Assembly (NCBI RefSeq): GCF_902497625.1
Contig: NZ_CABVGX010000024.1
Coordinates: 26,266 to 90,265, forward strand
DNA from: Pseudomonas fluorescens
GTDB taxonomy: Bacteria; Pseudomonadota; Gammaproteobacteria; Pseudomonadales; Pseudomonadaceae
Reading direction: 5' to 3'
Length of the DNA stretch: 64,000 nt
The position numbers were made by a program, and so were the translations under genes. Of this stretch, positions 8,580 through 18,709 are shown in pieces. Within the stretch, counting starts at the first letter, position 1. Each line of letters begins with the position of its first letter. Below the pieces are notes generated by a model that saw nothing but the letters and a program-made list of their open reading frames with translations, was not told the DNA's origin and made no database searches.

Positions 8580-8657
8580 TTCGCGAGAAGGCCCGCTCCT
8601 GCATAAGATCTTTTCATACACAGATCCATGTGGGAGCGAGCCTGCTCGCGATGGCGT
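8580..8657. repeat. REP-like element ('GGGAGCGAGCCTGCTCGCGA' family)
   Basis: A good copy of the element, GTGGGAGCGAGCCTGCTCGCGATGG, ends near 8655. A degenerate inverted partner (CGCGAGAAGGCCCGCTCCTGC) sits near 8581-8601. It lies downstream of the glycosidase gene, as REP elements usually do. Confidence 0.7.
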
Positions 8658-8775
8658 CCGGCAAAGCACCCACATTCAAACCCATCAAAAGGGTAAGTAA
8701 CCGCCCGGCCTGACCCTGTTCCCAAAACCGTCAATGGCTGGAACAATGCAGGCCACAACGTAGAGCGTTCAACCG

Positions 8776-9933
8776 ATGGAGTTGCGGGTGCAGATTCAGG
8801 GTCATTACGAGCTTAAGTTCGAAGCGGTACGTGAGGCTTTTGCGGCGTTATTCGACGATCCCCAGGAACGCGGCGCAGCGTTGTGCATTCAGATTGGCGG
8901 GGAAACTGTGGTCGATCTCTGGTCCGGTACCGCTGACAAGGACGGCAGCGAAGCCTGGCACAGCGATACCATCGCCAACCTGTTCTCCTGCACCAAAACG
9001 TTCACCGCGGTCACTGCGCTGCAACTGGTTGCCGAAGGCAAGTTGCAGCTGGATGCACCCGTTGCTCGCTATTGGCCGGAATTCGCGGCGGCTGGCAAGG
9101 AAGCGATCACGTTGCGTCAGTTGCTCTGCCATCAGGCAGGGTTGCCGGCACTGCGCGAATTGCTCGCGCCCGAAGCGCTTTACGACTGGCAGACCATGGT
9201 AAATGCTCTGGCCGCCGAGTCGCCTTGGTGGACGCCGGGTCAGGGCCACGGCTATGCCGCCATCACTTATGGCTGGCTGGTTGGCGAATTGTTGCGGCGC
9301 GTCGATGGCCGCGGCCCGGGTGAATCCATTGTGGCCCGCGTGGCCAAGCCGCTGGGGCTGGATTTTCATGTCGGTTTGGCCGATGAAGAGTTTCACCGCG
9401 TCGCGCACATCGCTCGGGGCAAGGGTAACGCTGGCGACGCGGCTGCCCAGCGTTTGCTTCAAGTCACAATGCGCGAACCCACCGCCATGACTACACGGGC
9501 ATTCACCAATCCGCCTTCGGTACTGACCAGCACCAACAAACCTGAGTGGCGGCGCATGCAACAGCCAGCCGCCAACGGTCATGGCAATGCGCGCAGCCTC
9601 GCGGGTTTTTATGCTGGCCTGCTGGACGGCAGCCTGCTTGAAAGCGAGATGCTTGATGAGTTGACCCGCGAACACAGCATTGGCGAAGACAAGACATTAT
9701 TGACCCGGACCCGTTTCGGTCTGGGTTGCATGCTCGATCAACCAGATGTACCAAACGCAACCTTTGGCCTGGGCCCGCGCGCGTTTGGCCATCCCGGTGC
9801 TGGCGGCTCTATCGGTTTTGCCGACCCGGAGCACGATGTAGCGTTCGGCTTCGTTACCAATACGCTGGGTCCTTACATTTTGATGGATCCGCGTGCGCAA
9901 AAGCTGGTGCGCGTAATGGCCACTTGTCTGTAA
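8776..9933 (+). CDS. EstB-like serine β-lactamase-fold hydrolase/esterase
   Basis: This 385-residue class C-like protein belongs to the EstB/penicillin-binding-protein family. The nucleophile motif SxxK appears as SCTK (about residues 72-75), a tyrosine motif as YAAITYGW, and the third motif as HPGAGGSIGF in place of KTG, which is characteristic of esterases of this family rather than β-lactamases. No signal peptide is visible, so it is probably cytoplasmic. It stands alone between a REP and the third OmpA gene. Confidence 0.85.
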   Translation: MELRVQIQGHYELKFEAVREAFAALFDDPQERGAALCIQIGGETVVDLWSGTADKDGSEAWHSDTIANLFSCTKTFTAVTALQLVAEGKLQLDAPVARYWPEFAAAGKEAITLRQLLCHQAGLPALRELLAPEALYDWQTMVNALAAESPWWTPGQGHGYAAITYGWLVGELLRRVDGRGPGESIVARVAKPLGLDFHVGLADEEFHRVAHIARGKGNAGDAAAQRLLQVTMREPTAMTTRAFTNPPSVLTSTNKPEWRRMQQPAANGHGNARSLAGFYAGLLDGSLLESEMLDELTREHSIGEDKTLLTRTRFGLGCMLDQPDVPNATFGLGPRAFGHPGAGGSIGFADPEHDVAFGFVTNTLGPYILMDPRAQKLVRVMATCL

Positions 9934-10049
9934 AACGGGCTGATGGGTTCCAGGGCCGGAACCCAAATGCCTTAATGGTTTCAAATTGCCTGTTTATCCG
10001 GTTCATGCCGGCCTGATTTTTTTTATGACTTCATCTTTGTGGATATCCA

Positions 10050-11159
10050 ATGTCATCTAACAAAACTTTCGCTTTGGCCCTGTGTTTCGCTATTACCGGT
10101 TGCGCACAGACTCCACAAAATGATGCAGACGGCAGCAGCTGGTGGCCGTTTGGATCGTCTGACAAGGTCGCGGCAAAAGAACCTGCCTCGGCTCCGGCCC
10201 CGCTGAAACCTGCTGCCTCTGCCCCGGTCGCCAAAGCTGAGAGCGCCAATCCATGGTACTGGCCGTTCGGTTCGGAAGAAGTGCTCGACAAGAAGCCGGA
10301 GATCAAACCTGAAGCCAAGCCGGTCGAAGTGGCCAAGGCTGAAGCCGCAGAGAATGGCAAATGGTGGTGGCCATTCGGTGGGAAAGATCAACCGACCGTC
10401 AAGGCAGTCCCGCTGCCTGATCCGAAAGTGACCCAAGCCTGGCTCGACGACTACGAACCGCGCCTGCGTACCGCGATCAAGGACAGCAACCTGCAACTTG
10501 AGCGTCGTGAAAACGTATTGGTGGTCACCGCGCCGGTAGAAGGTTCGTTCAACCCTGACCGCCCTTCGATGCTGCTGCCGGTCACACTGGGCCCTTTTAC
10601 CCGTGTCGCGAAAATGCTTGAAGTCGATCCGAAGACTGCAGTGTTGGTCCTCGGCCACAGTGATACGTCTGGCGCTGATCCGGCCAACGTCAAACTTAGC
10701 CAGGAACGCGCACAGGCCGTAGCGGCAATTTTCCGTCTGAGCGGTTTGCAGCGTGATCGTCTGATGTTGCGCGGCATGGGCAGCGAAGCACCGCGCGCTG
10801 CCAACGACAGCGTTGAAGGCCGAGCCTTGAACCGTCGCGTGGAACTGCTGGTGACGCCGCAAAACACCATGGTTGCACTGCTGAGCAAGTACAACATGCC
10901 GGCACCGGCGCCAATTCGTATGGTCGCCGCGCAGGATGTCAAACCAGCCGTGGCGCCGGTTGCCCCAGCGCCTGCCGCGAAGAAAGTCGCCCCTGCGCCG
11001 GCCGCGAAGAAAGCTCCGGCGAAGAAAGCGGCTGCCAAGGCTCCAGCGAAAAAGGCGCCAGCCAAAGCGGCGACTCCGGCGAAGAAAACGGCGCCGGCCA
11101 AAGCCAAAGCAACAACCACCGACAAGAAAGTCGCCGCTGCTGATGCTGCAAAGAAGTGA
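10050..11159 (+). CDS. OmpA-domain lipoprotein with repeated W-W/Y-W-P-F-G motifs and Lys/Ala/Pro tail
   Basis: This 369-residue protein starts with a lipoprotein signal (ALALCFAITGC, Cys18). Three copies of an aromatic motif follow: SSWWPFGSS, PWYWPFGSEE and KWWWPFGGKD, separated by Pro/Ala/Lys linkers. The OmpA peptidoglycan-binding domain (about residues 165-275) contains VLGHSDTSGADPANVKLSQERA and LNRRVEL. The last 80 residues are a histone H1-like run of KKAPAKKAAAK type. It lies 24 nt upstream of pdxH and is probably cotranscribed with it. Role unknown. Confidence 0.85.
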   Translation: MSSNKTFALALCFAITGCAQTPQNDADGSSWWPFGSSDKVAAKEPASAPAPLKPAASAPVAKAESANPWYWPFGSEEVLDKKPEIKPEAKPVEVAKAEAAENGKWWWPFGGKDQPTVKAVPLPDPKVTQAWLDDYEPRLRTAIKDSNLQLERRENVLVVTAPVEGSFNPDRPSMLLPVTLGPFTRVAKMLEVDPKTAVLVLGHSDTSGADPANVKLSQERAQAVAAIFRLSGLQRDRLMLRGMGSEAPRAANDSVEGRALNRRVELLVTPQNTMVALLSKYNMPAPAPIRMVAAQDVKPAVAPVAPAPAAKKVAPAPAAKKAPAKKAAAKAPAKKAPAKAATPAKKTAPAKAKATTTDKKVAAADAAKK

Positions 11160-11183
11160 TTCGTTAACTACAAGGAATGCGCC

Positions 11184-11831
11184 ATGACCCAGGGCCTGGC
11201 TGATATGCGTCGCGACTATACCCGCGATGGCCTGACCGAGGCGCAAGCCCCGGCCGAGCCTTTCGCGCTGTTCCACCAATGGTTCGCCGACGCGGTGAAA
11301 ACCGAGCAGGCGCCGGTGGAAGCCAATGCCATGACCCTGGCTACCGTCGATCGGGAGGGTCGGCCACATTGCCGCATTCTGCTGCTCAAAGGCCTCGACC
11401 AGCAGGGTTTCACATTTTTCACCAATTATGACAGCGCCAAAGGTGAGCAGCTTGCCGCTAACCCTTGCGCGGCAATGACGTTCTTCTGGCCAGCGTTGGA
11501 GCGCCAGGTGCGCATTGAAGGTCGAGTAGTGAAAGTCACGCCTGCTGAATCCGACGCCTATTATCAGGTACGTCCGCTGGGCAGCCGTCTTGGGGCCTGG
11601 GCTTCACCGCAAAGCCGGGTGATTGCCGATCGTGCCGAACTGGAAGAGTTACTGAGGAACACCGAACAACGATTCAGTGAAACCCAGCCGCACTGCCCCG
11701 AGCACTGGGGTGGCTATCGTCTGCTGCCGGAGCGCATTGAATTCTGGCAGGGTCGCTCGAGCCGTCTGCACGACCGCCTCAATTATCGTCTACAGGAAGC
11801 CGGTTGGATTCTTGAACGTCTGGCACCTTGA
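11184..11831 (+). CDS. pdxH: Pyridoxamine 5'-phosphate oxidase
   Basis: This 215-residue FMN enzyme oxidises pyridoxine or pyridoxamine 5'-phosphate to pyridoxal 5'-phosphate in the cytoplasm. The FMN-binding stretch RPHCRILLLKGLDQQGFTFFTN, the RQVRIEGRV segment, the SRLGAWASPQS loop and the C-terminal FWQGRSSRLHDR motif are all present at family-typical spacing. AAGGAATGCGCC precedes the ATG. It follows the OmpA lipoprotein gene by 24 nt, and its stop lies 5 nt from that of the convergent small gene. Confidence 0.95.
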   Translation: MTQGLADMRRDYTRDGLTEAQAPAEPFALFHQWFADAVKTEQAPVEANAMTLATVDREGRPHCRILLLKGLDQQGFTFFTNYDSAKGEQLAANPCAAMTFFWPALERQVRIEGRVVKVTPAESDAYYQVRPLGSRLGAWASPQSRVIADRAELEELLRNTEQRFSETQPHCPEHWGGYRLLPERIEFWQGRSSRLHDRLNYRLQEAGWILERLAP

Positions 11832-11836
11832 GCAGT

Positions 11837-12073
11837 CTACCGACCGGGATAGCTTGCTGAGGCGGCCTCCAGCCATGTCGGCAAGTCCCGGCGCTTGATC
11901 TTTTGCGCTTGCGCATTTGCCAGTTGCTGGAGCATGAACGCTTTCTTCTGCTCATCGCCTCCCGCCAGCGCCAGTGCCAGATCGCGGTCCATCCAGCGTT
12001 TGATCCGCACGTACAGCCACCAATGGAAATACAGGCCGGCGACAGTGGTGACGATAATGATGAAGTAATCCAT
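11837..12073 (-). CDS. Small single-span membrane protein, function unknown
   Basis: The start at 12073 (MDYFIIIVTTVAGLYFHWWLYV) is chosen because AAAGGA lies at the right distance and the transmembrane helix then begins at residue 4. The 78-residue product has one N-terminal membrane helix and a charged, helical C-terminal half (DEQKKAFMLQQLANAQAQKIKRRDL). I recall similar small proteins as conserved hypotheticals in Pseudomonas; no domain is recognised. Confidence 0.7.
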   Translation of the reverse strand: MDYFIIIVTTVAGLYFHWWLYVRIKRWMDRDLALALAGGDEQKKAFMLQQLANAQAQKIKRRDLPTWLEAASASYPGR

Positions 12074-12148
12074 GGCAATCCTTTGAGTCCGCGGCGCAGA
12101 AAACGCCATGCCTCTATTGTGTGGTGAGTTCGCGACACGTCTGTACCG

Positions 12149-12175
12149 GAACTGAATGAAACCAATTTTATCCGG
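12149..12175 (+). promoter_or_regulatory. Possible AlgU (extracytoplasmic sigma)-type promoter
   Basis: GAACTG at 12149-12154 and TCCGG at 12171-12175 are 16 nt apart, resembling the GAACTT-N16-TCTGA consensus for AlgU, upstream of a lipoprotein gene. The -10 half matches poorly, so this is a weak suggestion. Confidence 0.25.
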
Positions 12176-12240
12176 GCGATACCGTGACAGGCGTCAAGCT
12201 GCGGAGTTTAATGAATACCTGTCTTTTTGGAGTTGATGCT

Positions 12241-12705
12241 ATGCGTAAGTCTGTTCTGTTGGTTGCTTCCTTTACCACGATGGCAATGTTGCTCACTGGC
12301 TGCCAATCGAACCTGACCGGTGACTCCTATTCCCGTGACGAAGCGCGTCGTGTGCAGACGATTCGCATGGGCACCATCGAAGCGCTGCGACCGGTAAAAA
12401 TCGAAGGCACCAAAACCCCGATCGGTGGCGCAGCAGGTGCCGTTGTGGGCGGTGTAGGCGGTAGCGCCATCGGCGGTGGTCGCGGCAGTATCGTTGCAGC
12501 AGTCATCGGCGCGGTCGCCGGCGGCCTGCTGGGCTCGGCCACCGAAGAAGGCCTGACTCGCACCCAGGGTGTCGAAATCACCGTTCGCGAAGACGACGGC
12601 AGCATGCGCGCCTATGTGCAGCAGGTTCAGGAAAACGAAGTGTTTCGTGTTGGAGAGCGTGTGCGTATAGCCACGGTAGATGGCACAAGCCGCGTTTCGC
12701 ACTAA
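12241..12705 (+). CDS. Glycine-zipper outer membrane lipoprotein (SlyB/Pcp-like)
   Basis: The ATG at 12241 follows GGAG at good spacing and opens a lipoprotein signal with lipobox LLTGC. The 154-residue protein then has a charged segment (DEARRVQTIRMGTIEAL), a long glycine zipper (GGAAGAVVGGVGGSAIGGG and AVIGAVAGGLLGSA), and a C-terminal β-rich domain, the order seen in SlyB/Pcp-type stress lipoproteins. Likely outer membrane. A terminator follows. Confidence 0.85.
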   Translation: MRKSVLLVASFTTMAMLLTGCQSNLTGDSYSRDEARRVQTIRMGTIEALRPVKIEGTKTPIGGAAGAVVGGVGGSAIGGGRGSIVAAVIGAVAGGLLGSATEEGLTRTQGVEITVREDDGSMRAYVQQVQENEVFRVGERVRIATVDGTSRVSH

Positions 12706-12727
12706 GCACGAACGAGCGGTAAAGGAA

Positions 12728-12759
12728 AACCCCGATCAGCTGACTGGTCGGGGTTTTTT
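12728..12759. terminator. Bidirectional rho-independent terminator
   Basis: AACCCCGA pairs with TCGGGGTT, followed by T6 on the plus strand and a shorter T-run on the minus strand. It lies between the convergent glycine-zipper lipoprotein and nhaA genes. Confidence 0.85.
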
Positions 12760-12803
12760 ATGTTCGCTGCTGTCACCGACAGATTCCGGCTGGTTCCGGG
12801 ATA

Positions 12804-13991
<1,188 letters not shown>

Positions 13992-14227
13992 GGTCGCTCT
14001 CCATCGATGAATTCAAAAGGTGGGACACCCTAACCCGTACCGTTAGTTGTTAAAACAAAAGTTATATTCTTTTTTGTTATATGCCTTTACAGAGCTCAGT
14101 CTTCGGAAAATTAAGCCTAGCAGTTACGAGACTTAATTAGACTCAGCTGTATCTGTGTGTCTTGTAGGATTTTTCCTAAGCTGACGGACTGAGCCTTGCC
14201 ATAAGGCCCACTCAACGAGAAAAGTAT
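13992..14227. promoter_or_regulatory. AT-rich divergent promoter region
   Basis: Bases around 14045-14160 are clearly richer in A+T than the surroundings (for example AAAACAAAAGTTATATTC), consistent with promoters for nhaA leftward and the PLP enzyme rightward. No operator can be named with confidence. Confidence 0.4.
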
Positions 14228-15322
14228 ATGAGCGACAACCGACAGTGGGCCCGCGAAGCGATCCGGATCATTGAGGCCGACTTCCAGCGCAGCGCCGATA
14301 CGCACCTGATTCCCTTGCCGCTACCTGGATTGCCAGGCATCGAATTGTATTTCAAGGACGAGTCGAGCCATCCCACCGGCAGCCTCAAGCACCGTTTGGC
14401 GCGGTCTTTGTTTTTATACGCCTTGTGTAACGGCTGGCTCAAACCCGGTGCGCCTGTGATCGAGGCCTCGAGCGGTTCGACGGCGATTTCCGAGGCTTAC
14501 TTCGCCCGTTTGCTGGGTGTCCCGTTTATTGCGGTGATGCCAGCTACCACGTCCAGAGAGAAAATCGCACAGATCGAGTTCTACGGCGGCAAGAGCCACT
14601 TGGTGGAGGATCCGACCCAGATCTACGCCGAATCCGAGCGGCTGGCGCTTGAGCACGATGGTCACTTTATCGACCAGTTCACCTACGCTGAACGCGCTAC
14701 TGACTGGCGGGCGAACAACAATATCGCCGAATCGATTTTCCAGCAGATGCGTTTCGAGTTGCACCCCGAGCCAAGCTGGCTCATCTCCAGCCCGGGCACC
14801 GGCGGGACCACCGCGACACTGGGCCGTTACGTGCGTTATCGCCAGCATTGCACCCGCGTGCTGTGTGCCGACGCCGAGCGTTCGGTGTTCTTCGATTATT
14901 ACCTGACCGGCGATGCCAGCCTGACGCTGGATCATGGTTCGCGCATCGAAGGCATTGGCAGGCCGCGGGTCGAGGCGTCGTTCCTGCCCAAGGTGATTGA
15001 TGCGATGGTCAAGGTGCCGGACGCGTTGTCACTGGCGGCCATGCATTATCTCGCGCAGCGCTTGGGGCGCAGGGTCGGCGGATCGAGCGGGACCAATCTG
15101 ATCGGCGCCTTGATGGCGGCGCAGCAGATGACAGCAGCGGGGCAGTCGGGGTCGATCGTGGCGATTTTGTGCGACGGCGGTGAGCGTTATGAGACGAGTT
15201 ATTACAATCAGGACTGGCTCAAGGCGCAGGGATATGAACTGAATGAGTTGATGGGAATTGTCGCGGCCTGCGTCGAGCGCGGTGAGGCGCTGCCGGCCAG
15301 CGTGTTGCGCGCCAATATCTAA
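14228..15322 (+). CDS. PLP-dependent cysteine synthase/cysteine desulfhydrase family protein
   Basis: This 364-residue fold-type II PLP enzyme has the lysine motif SSHPTGSLKHRLA (Schiff-base Lys), the substrate loop EASSGSTAISEAYFARLLGVPF and the phosphate-binding glycine loop SSPGTGGTTATLGRY. The C-terminal GGSSGTNLIGALMAA supports the family. The arrangement resembles L-cysteine desulfhydrases (Cds1-like) and atypical cysteine synthases, so it may make or degrade cysteine. Direction cannot be told from sequence. It stands alone, with a REP pair behind it. Confidence 0.8.
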   Translation: MSDNRQWAREAIRIIEADFQRSADTHLIPLPLPGLPGIELYFKDESSHPTGSLKHRLARSLFLYALCNGWLKPGAPVIEASSGSTAISEAYFARLLGVPFIAVMPATTSREKIAQIEFYGGKSHLVEDPTQIYAESERLALEHDGHFIDQFTYAERATDWRANNNIAESIFQQMRFELHPEPSWLISSPGTGGTTATLGRYVRYRQHCTRVLCADAERSVFFDYYLTGDASLTLDHGSRIEGIGRPRVEASFLPKVIDAMVKVPDALSLAAMHYLAQRLGRRVGGSSGTNLIGALMAAQQMTAAGQSGSIVAILCDGGERYETSYYNQDWLKAQGYELNELMGIVAACVERGEALPASVLRANI

Positions 15323-15344
15323 AATTTTTCAGACACTGACACTT

Positions 15345-15438
15345 CTGTGGGAGCGAGCCTGCTCGCGAAAGCGATTAAGCATTCAACAAAGATGCTGACT
15401 GACCTACCGCTCTCGCGAGCAGGCTCGCTCCCACAGGG
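15345..15438. repeat. Paired inverted REP elements (GGGAGCGAGCCTGCTCGCGA family)
   Basis: TGTGGGAGCGAGCCTGCTCG at the left and its inverse CGAGCAGGCTCGCTCCCACA at the right flank about 45 bp. The whole can fold into a large stem between convergent genes and may act as a bidirectional terminator. Confidence 0.8.
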
Positions 15439-15446
15439 AATTTGTA

Positions 15447-17060
15447 TCAGGCCTCGAGGCCGAGAATATCTCGCGCCACCGCCTCGGCAATCCTAATCCC
15501 GTCGACGCCCGCCGACAGAATCCCACCCGCATAACCTGCGCCTTCACCAGCCGGGAACAGTCCCTTTACATTCAGACTCTGCATCGACTCGTTGCGGGTG
15601 ATCCGCAGCGGCGATGAGGTGCGGGTCTCGATCCCGGTCAACACCGCGTCATGCAGGGAATAGCCGCGAATCTGCTTCTCGAAAGCCGGCAATGCTTCGC
15701 GAATCGCTTCGATAGCAAAGGCCGGCAAGGCCAGGGCCAGATCGCCCAGAGCAACGCCGGGCTTGTAGGACGGTTCAACACTGCCCAATTCGGTCGACGG
15801 CTTGCCAGCAATAAAATCTCCCACCAGTTGCGCCGGCGCCTCGTAGTTGCTGCCGCCCAGCACAAACGCGAGGGATTCCAGACGCTCCTGCAATTCGATA
15901 CCCGCCAACGGACCGCCCGGGTAATCGACCTCAGGCGTGATCCCGACGACGATCCCCGAGTTGGCGTTACGCTCGTTGCGCGAATACTGGCTCATGCCGT
16001 TGGTGACCACACGATTCGGCTCGGACGTCGCGGCGACCACCGTGCCACCCGGGCACATGCAAAAGCTGTACACCGAACGGCCATTCCTGGCGTGGTGCAC
16101 CAATTTGTAATCGGCGGCCCCGAGCTTAGGGTGCCCGGCGTATTTGCCGAGACGCGCGCGGTCGATCAGCGACTGCGGGTGCTCGATGCGAAAACCCACC
16201 GAGAACGGCTTCGCTTCCATGAACACGCCCCTGCCATGGAGCATGCGGAAGGTGTCCCGGGCGCTGTGGCCGAGGGCGAGAATCACGTGTTTCGAGTGGA
16301 TCTGTTCGCCGCCATCGAGCTCGACGCCGAACAGTTGGCCATCTTCGATCAGTACGTCGGTGACGCGCTGCTGGAAGCGCACTTCGCCGCCCAATGCGCG
16401 AATCTGCTCACGCATGTTTTCCACTACACCGGTCAGACGGAACGTACCAATGTGCGGTTTGCTCACGTAGAGAATTTCGTCCGGCGCGCCGGCCTTGACG
16501 AACTCGTGCAGGACTTTGCGGCCGATGAACTTCGGATCCTTGATCTGGCTATAAAGCTTGCCGTCGGAAAATGTCCCGGCACCGCCTTCTCCGAACTGCA
16601 CGTTGGACTCGGGATTGAGCACGCTTTTGCGCCACAGGCCCCACGTGTCCTTGGTGCGCTGACGCACTTCGGTGCCGCGTTCGAGGATGATCGGCTTGAA
16701 ACCCATCTGCGCCAGCAGCAACCCGGCGAAAATCCCGCATGGCCCAAACCCTACGACTACCGGGCGTTGTTCCAGGTCGGCAGGCGCCTGGCCGACCGGT
16801 TTGTAGCTGACATCCGGCGCTACGTTGACGTTGCGGTCGTCGGCGAACCTAAGCAACAGCGCCGCTTCGTCGCGAACGTTGAGATCAATGGTGTAAATGA
16901 AGCACAGCTCGGAGGACTTTTTGCGCGCATCGTAGCTGCGTTTGAACAAGGTGAAGTCGAGCAGATCATCGCTGGCGATGCCCAGGCGCTGCACGATGGC
17001 AGGGCGCAGGTCTTCTTCGGGATGGTCGATCGGCAGCTTGAGTTCGGTGATTCGTAACAT
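15447..17060 (-). CDS. Uncharacterised FAD-dependent dehydrogenase (COG2509-like)
   Basis: This 537-residue protein has an N-terminal α/β extension (about 1-90). A dinucleotide-binding motif follows (VVVGFGPCGIFAGLLLAQMG), then the GEGGAGTFSDGKLYSQIKDP loop, a second nucleotide site (VILALGHSARDTF), and a C-terminal FAD signature (GLFPAGEGAGYAGGILSAGVDG). This order matches the broadly conserved but unstudied flavoprotein family once labelled COG2509. Substrate unknown. It is flanked by the REP pair downstream. Confidence 0.85.
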   Translation of the reverse strand: MLRITELKLPIDHPEEDLRPAIVQRLGIASDDLLDFTLFKRSYDARKKSSELCFIYTIDLNVRDEAALLLRFADDRNVNVAPDVSYKPVGQAPADLEQRPVVVGFGPCGIFAGLLLAQMGFKPIILERGTEVRQRTKDTWGLWRKSVLNPESNVQFGEGGAGTFSDGKLYSQIKDPKFIGRKVLHEFVKAGAPDEILYVSKPHIGTFRLTGVVENMREQIRALGGEVRFQQRVTDVLIEDGQLFGVELDGGEQIHSKHVILALGHSARDTFRMLHGRGVFMEAKPFSVGFRIEHPQSLIDRARLGKYAGHPKLGAADYKLVHHARNGRSVYSFCMCPGGTVVAATSEPNRVVTNGMSQYSRNERNANSGIVVGITPEVDYPGGPLAGIELQERLESLAFVLGGSNYEAPAQLVGDFIAGKPSTELGSVEPSYKPGVALGDLALALPAFAIEAIREALPAFEKQIRGYSLHDAVLTGIETRTSSPLRITRNESMQSLNVKGLFPAGEGAGYAGGILSAGVDGIRIAEAVARDILGLEA

Positions 17061-17155
17061 GACGGGATCCGGTTCGCGGGGCGCACAACTGCGCCAAGGC
17101 GTTTGAAGGCGGCGATTATAAGCCGCAACCGCCGAATCCCGTGAGGCTAAAACGA

Positions 17156-17821
17156 TCAGTCGTCGCGCGAGCCGCCGAAATACCCGCAGCCGCGCTGCAC
17201 TTGGCCATCCACGCGCAATTCGGCGCTCATGTGCTTAACGCTGCCGGTGCTGCTGTCGACGCAACGCTGCGGCGCGACCCACAGTTCGATGTGCTGGTTA
17301 TTGATTTCGGTGCTCAGGTTGAAGCGGCCATCGCCCAGTTGTTCCTCGACGTAAGGCACGGCCAAGGGTGGCTGGCCGGCGCGGTCGATGATCATGCCTT
17401 TGCCGCTGACTTTGACGTTCCACTCCGGGCCATGGCCGGCAGCCCGCAGGATCAGTTGTTTGAAATTGGGATCGTCACACGCAGCGCCTGAACGTTCGAC
17501 GCGGTAGAGTTGCGCCAGATCGATACTGCTTTCATTGCCGTTCGTGACCACACGCCCGCGCACATCGGCGAACAGCTTGCCTTGAGCATCGGCCAGGGTC
17601 GCGGCCTCTTGCAGAACGCTGGTGCCACCGGTGTCGTTGACCACATAGCTGCGCTGTTCGCTGCATGGCTGGAACAGCAATTTTCCGTCGGCGGCGGTCA
17701 ACTGACCCTGCAGGCGGGTCTGGCCCACATGCGAGGCGCTTTCACGCTGGCCATCAAACAGCTGACAGGCAGCGAACAGCGGCAGCAGGGTAACAAGGAC
17801 TAAGGGACGGGCAACGCGCAT
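17156..17821 (-). CDS. Putative lipoprotein with COG3650-like domain
   Basis: The start at 17821 follows AGGAG and opens a lipoprotein signal (MRVARPLVLVTLLPLFAAC, Cys19). The 221-residue protein carries an extracytoplasmic β-rich region with a QPCSEQRSYVV motif and paired cysteines (CDDPNF, RCVDSS, RGCGYFGG). The pattern resembles conserved Pseudomonas lipoproteins of COG3650/META-like type. Function unknown. Confidence 0.7.
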   Translation of the reverse strand: MRVARPLVLVTLLPLFAACQLFDGQRESASHVGQTRLQGQLTAADGKLLFQPCSEQRSYVVNDTGGTSVLQEAATLADAQGKLFADVRGRVVTNGNESSIDLAQLYRVERSGAACDDPNFKQLILRAAGHGPEWNVKVSGKGMIIDRAGQPPLAVPYVEEQLGDGRFNLSTEINNQHIELWVAPQRCVDSSTGSVKHMSAELRVDGQVQRGCGYFGGSRDD

Positions 17822-17900
17822 CTTTGGCTCTCCTGACAAGTGCCGCCACGTTACTGAGCCTGGCCGTTCATCACAACCCCGACGATTGTTGTCGATCACC

Positions 17901-17992
17901 CGTAGGATCTGCCGAAGGCTGCGATCTTGTGATCTGGATCTTTTCAATGCCACCGGAAATCAACAGATCGCAGCCTGCGGCAGCTCCTACGG
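17901..17992. repeat. Inverted REP pair (GGAGCTGCCGAAGGCTGCGATC family)
   Basis: GTAGGATCTGCCGAAGGCTG at 17902 onward and the inverse AGATCGCAGCCTGCGGCAGC up to 17992 form two arms around a 35-bp spacer. This is the second REP family of the window; another pair is at 40021-40088. Confidence 0.75.
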
Positions 17993-18004
17993 ACCACGGC
18001 GTTC

Positions 18005-18604
18005 TCAACCTACGTGATAGGTCTGACCCGTCTGCAGGCCTTCCACACTTTTCGCGTAGGCCAACGCCACATCGGCGGCCGGAACCGGTTTGTAACCACG
18101 GAAGTACGGCGCGTACTTGCCCATGGCTTCGAGCAATACCGTCGGGCTCACCGAATTAATGCGAAGGCCGCGCGGCAGCTCAGTGGCCGCAGCACGCACG
18201 AAGCTGTCGATGGCGCCGTTGACCAGCGCTGCCGAGGCGCCACTGCGGATCGGATCATGACTGAGCACACCGGTGGTGAAGGTGAACGAGCCGCCATCGT
18301 TGGCGAATTCGCGCCCCATCAGCAGCAAATTGACCTGGCCCATCAGCTTGTCTTTCAGCCCCAGTGAAAAGCTATGTTCGGTCATGTCCGCCAATGGCGC
18401 AAAGGTCACGTTGCCTGCCGCGCAGACCAGTGCATCGAAGTTGCCGGTCTGTTCGAACAGCTTGCGAATCGAAGCGCTGTCGCTGATATCCACCCGATAG
18501 TCGCCGCTGTTACGGCCAACGCGAATGATCTCATGACGTTCGCTAAGCTCTTTGTCGATGGCTGAGCCGAGGGTGCCTGTCGCGCCGATCAAAAGAATCT
18601 TCAT
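18005..18604 (-). CDS. Short-chain dehydrogenase/reductase
   Basis: ATG at 18604 follows GAGG and begins MKILLIGATGTLGSAI, an NAD(P)-binding Gly motif at the extreme N-terminus as expected for the family. At 199 residues it is short for an SDR. CAAGNVTF replaces the usual NNAG, and the active-site Tyr-x-x-x-Lys is not evident (SGASAALVNGAIDSFVRAAA), so this is an atypical SDR. It is divergent from the LysR gene at 18710, which probably controls it. Confidence 0.8.
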   Translation of the reverse strand: MKILLIGATGTLGSAIDKELSERHEIIRVGRNSGDYRVDISDSASIRKLFEQTGNFDALVCAAGNVTFAPLADMTEHSFSLGLKDKLMGQVNLLLMGREFANDGGSFTFTTGVLSHDPIRSGASAALVNGAIDSFVRAAATELPRGLRINSVSPTVLLEAMGKYAPYFRGYKPVPAADVALAYAKSVEGLQTGQTYHVG

Positions 18605-18709
18605 GCTGCTGTTCCTCAAAGGAGTTGAACGAGTAGCCAGTCTAGGGTGATTTTTTAGGCGGATAAGCGCACTAATAGGCAACCTTTGGTTTTCATATGG
18701 AAACAATCC

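Noticed and set aside
10053..11369. 438-codon minus-strand frame opposite the OmpA/pdxH genes
   Set aside because: Antisense to two certain genes; composition is Arg/His/Gly-rich without motifs.
18686..18709. TTG start eight codons upstream of the LysR gene
   Set aside because: It would add residues not found before the LysR helix-turn-helix; ATG at 18710 fits the family.
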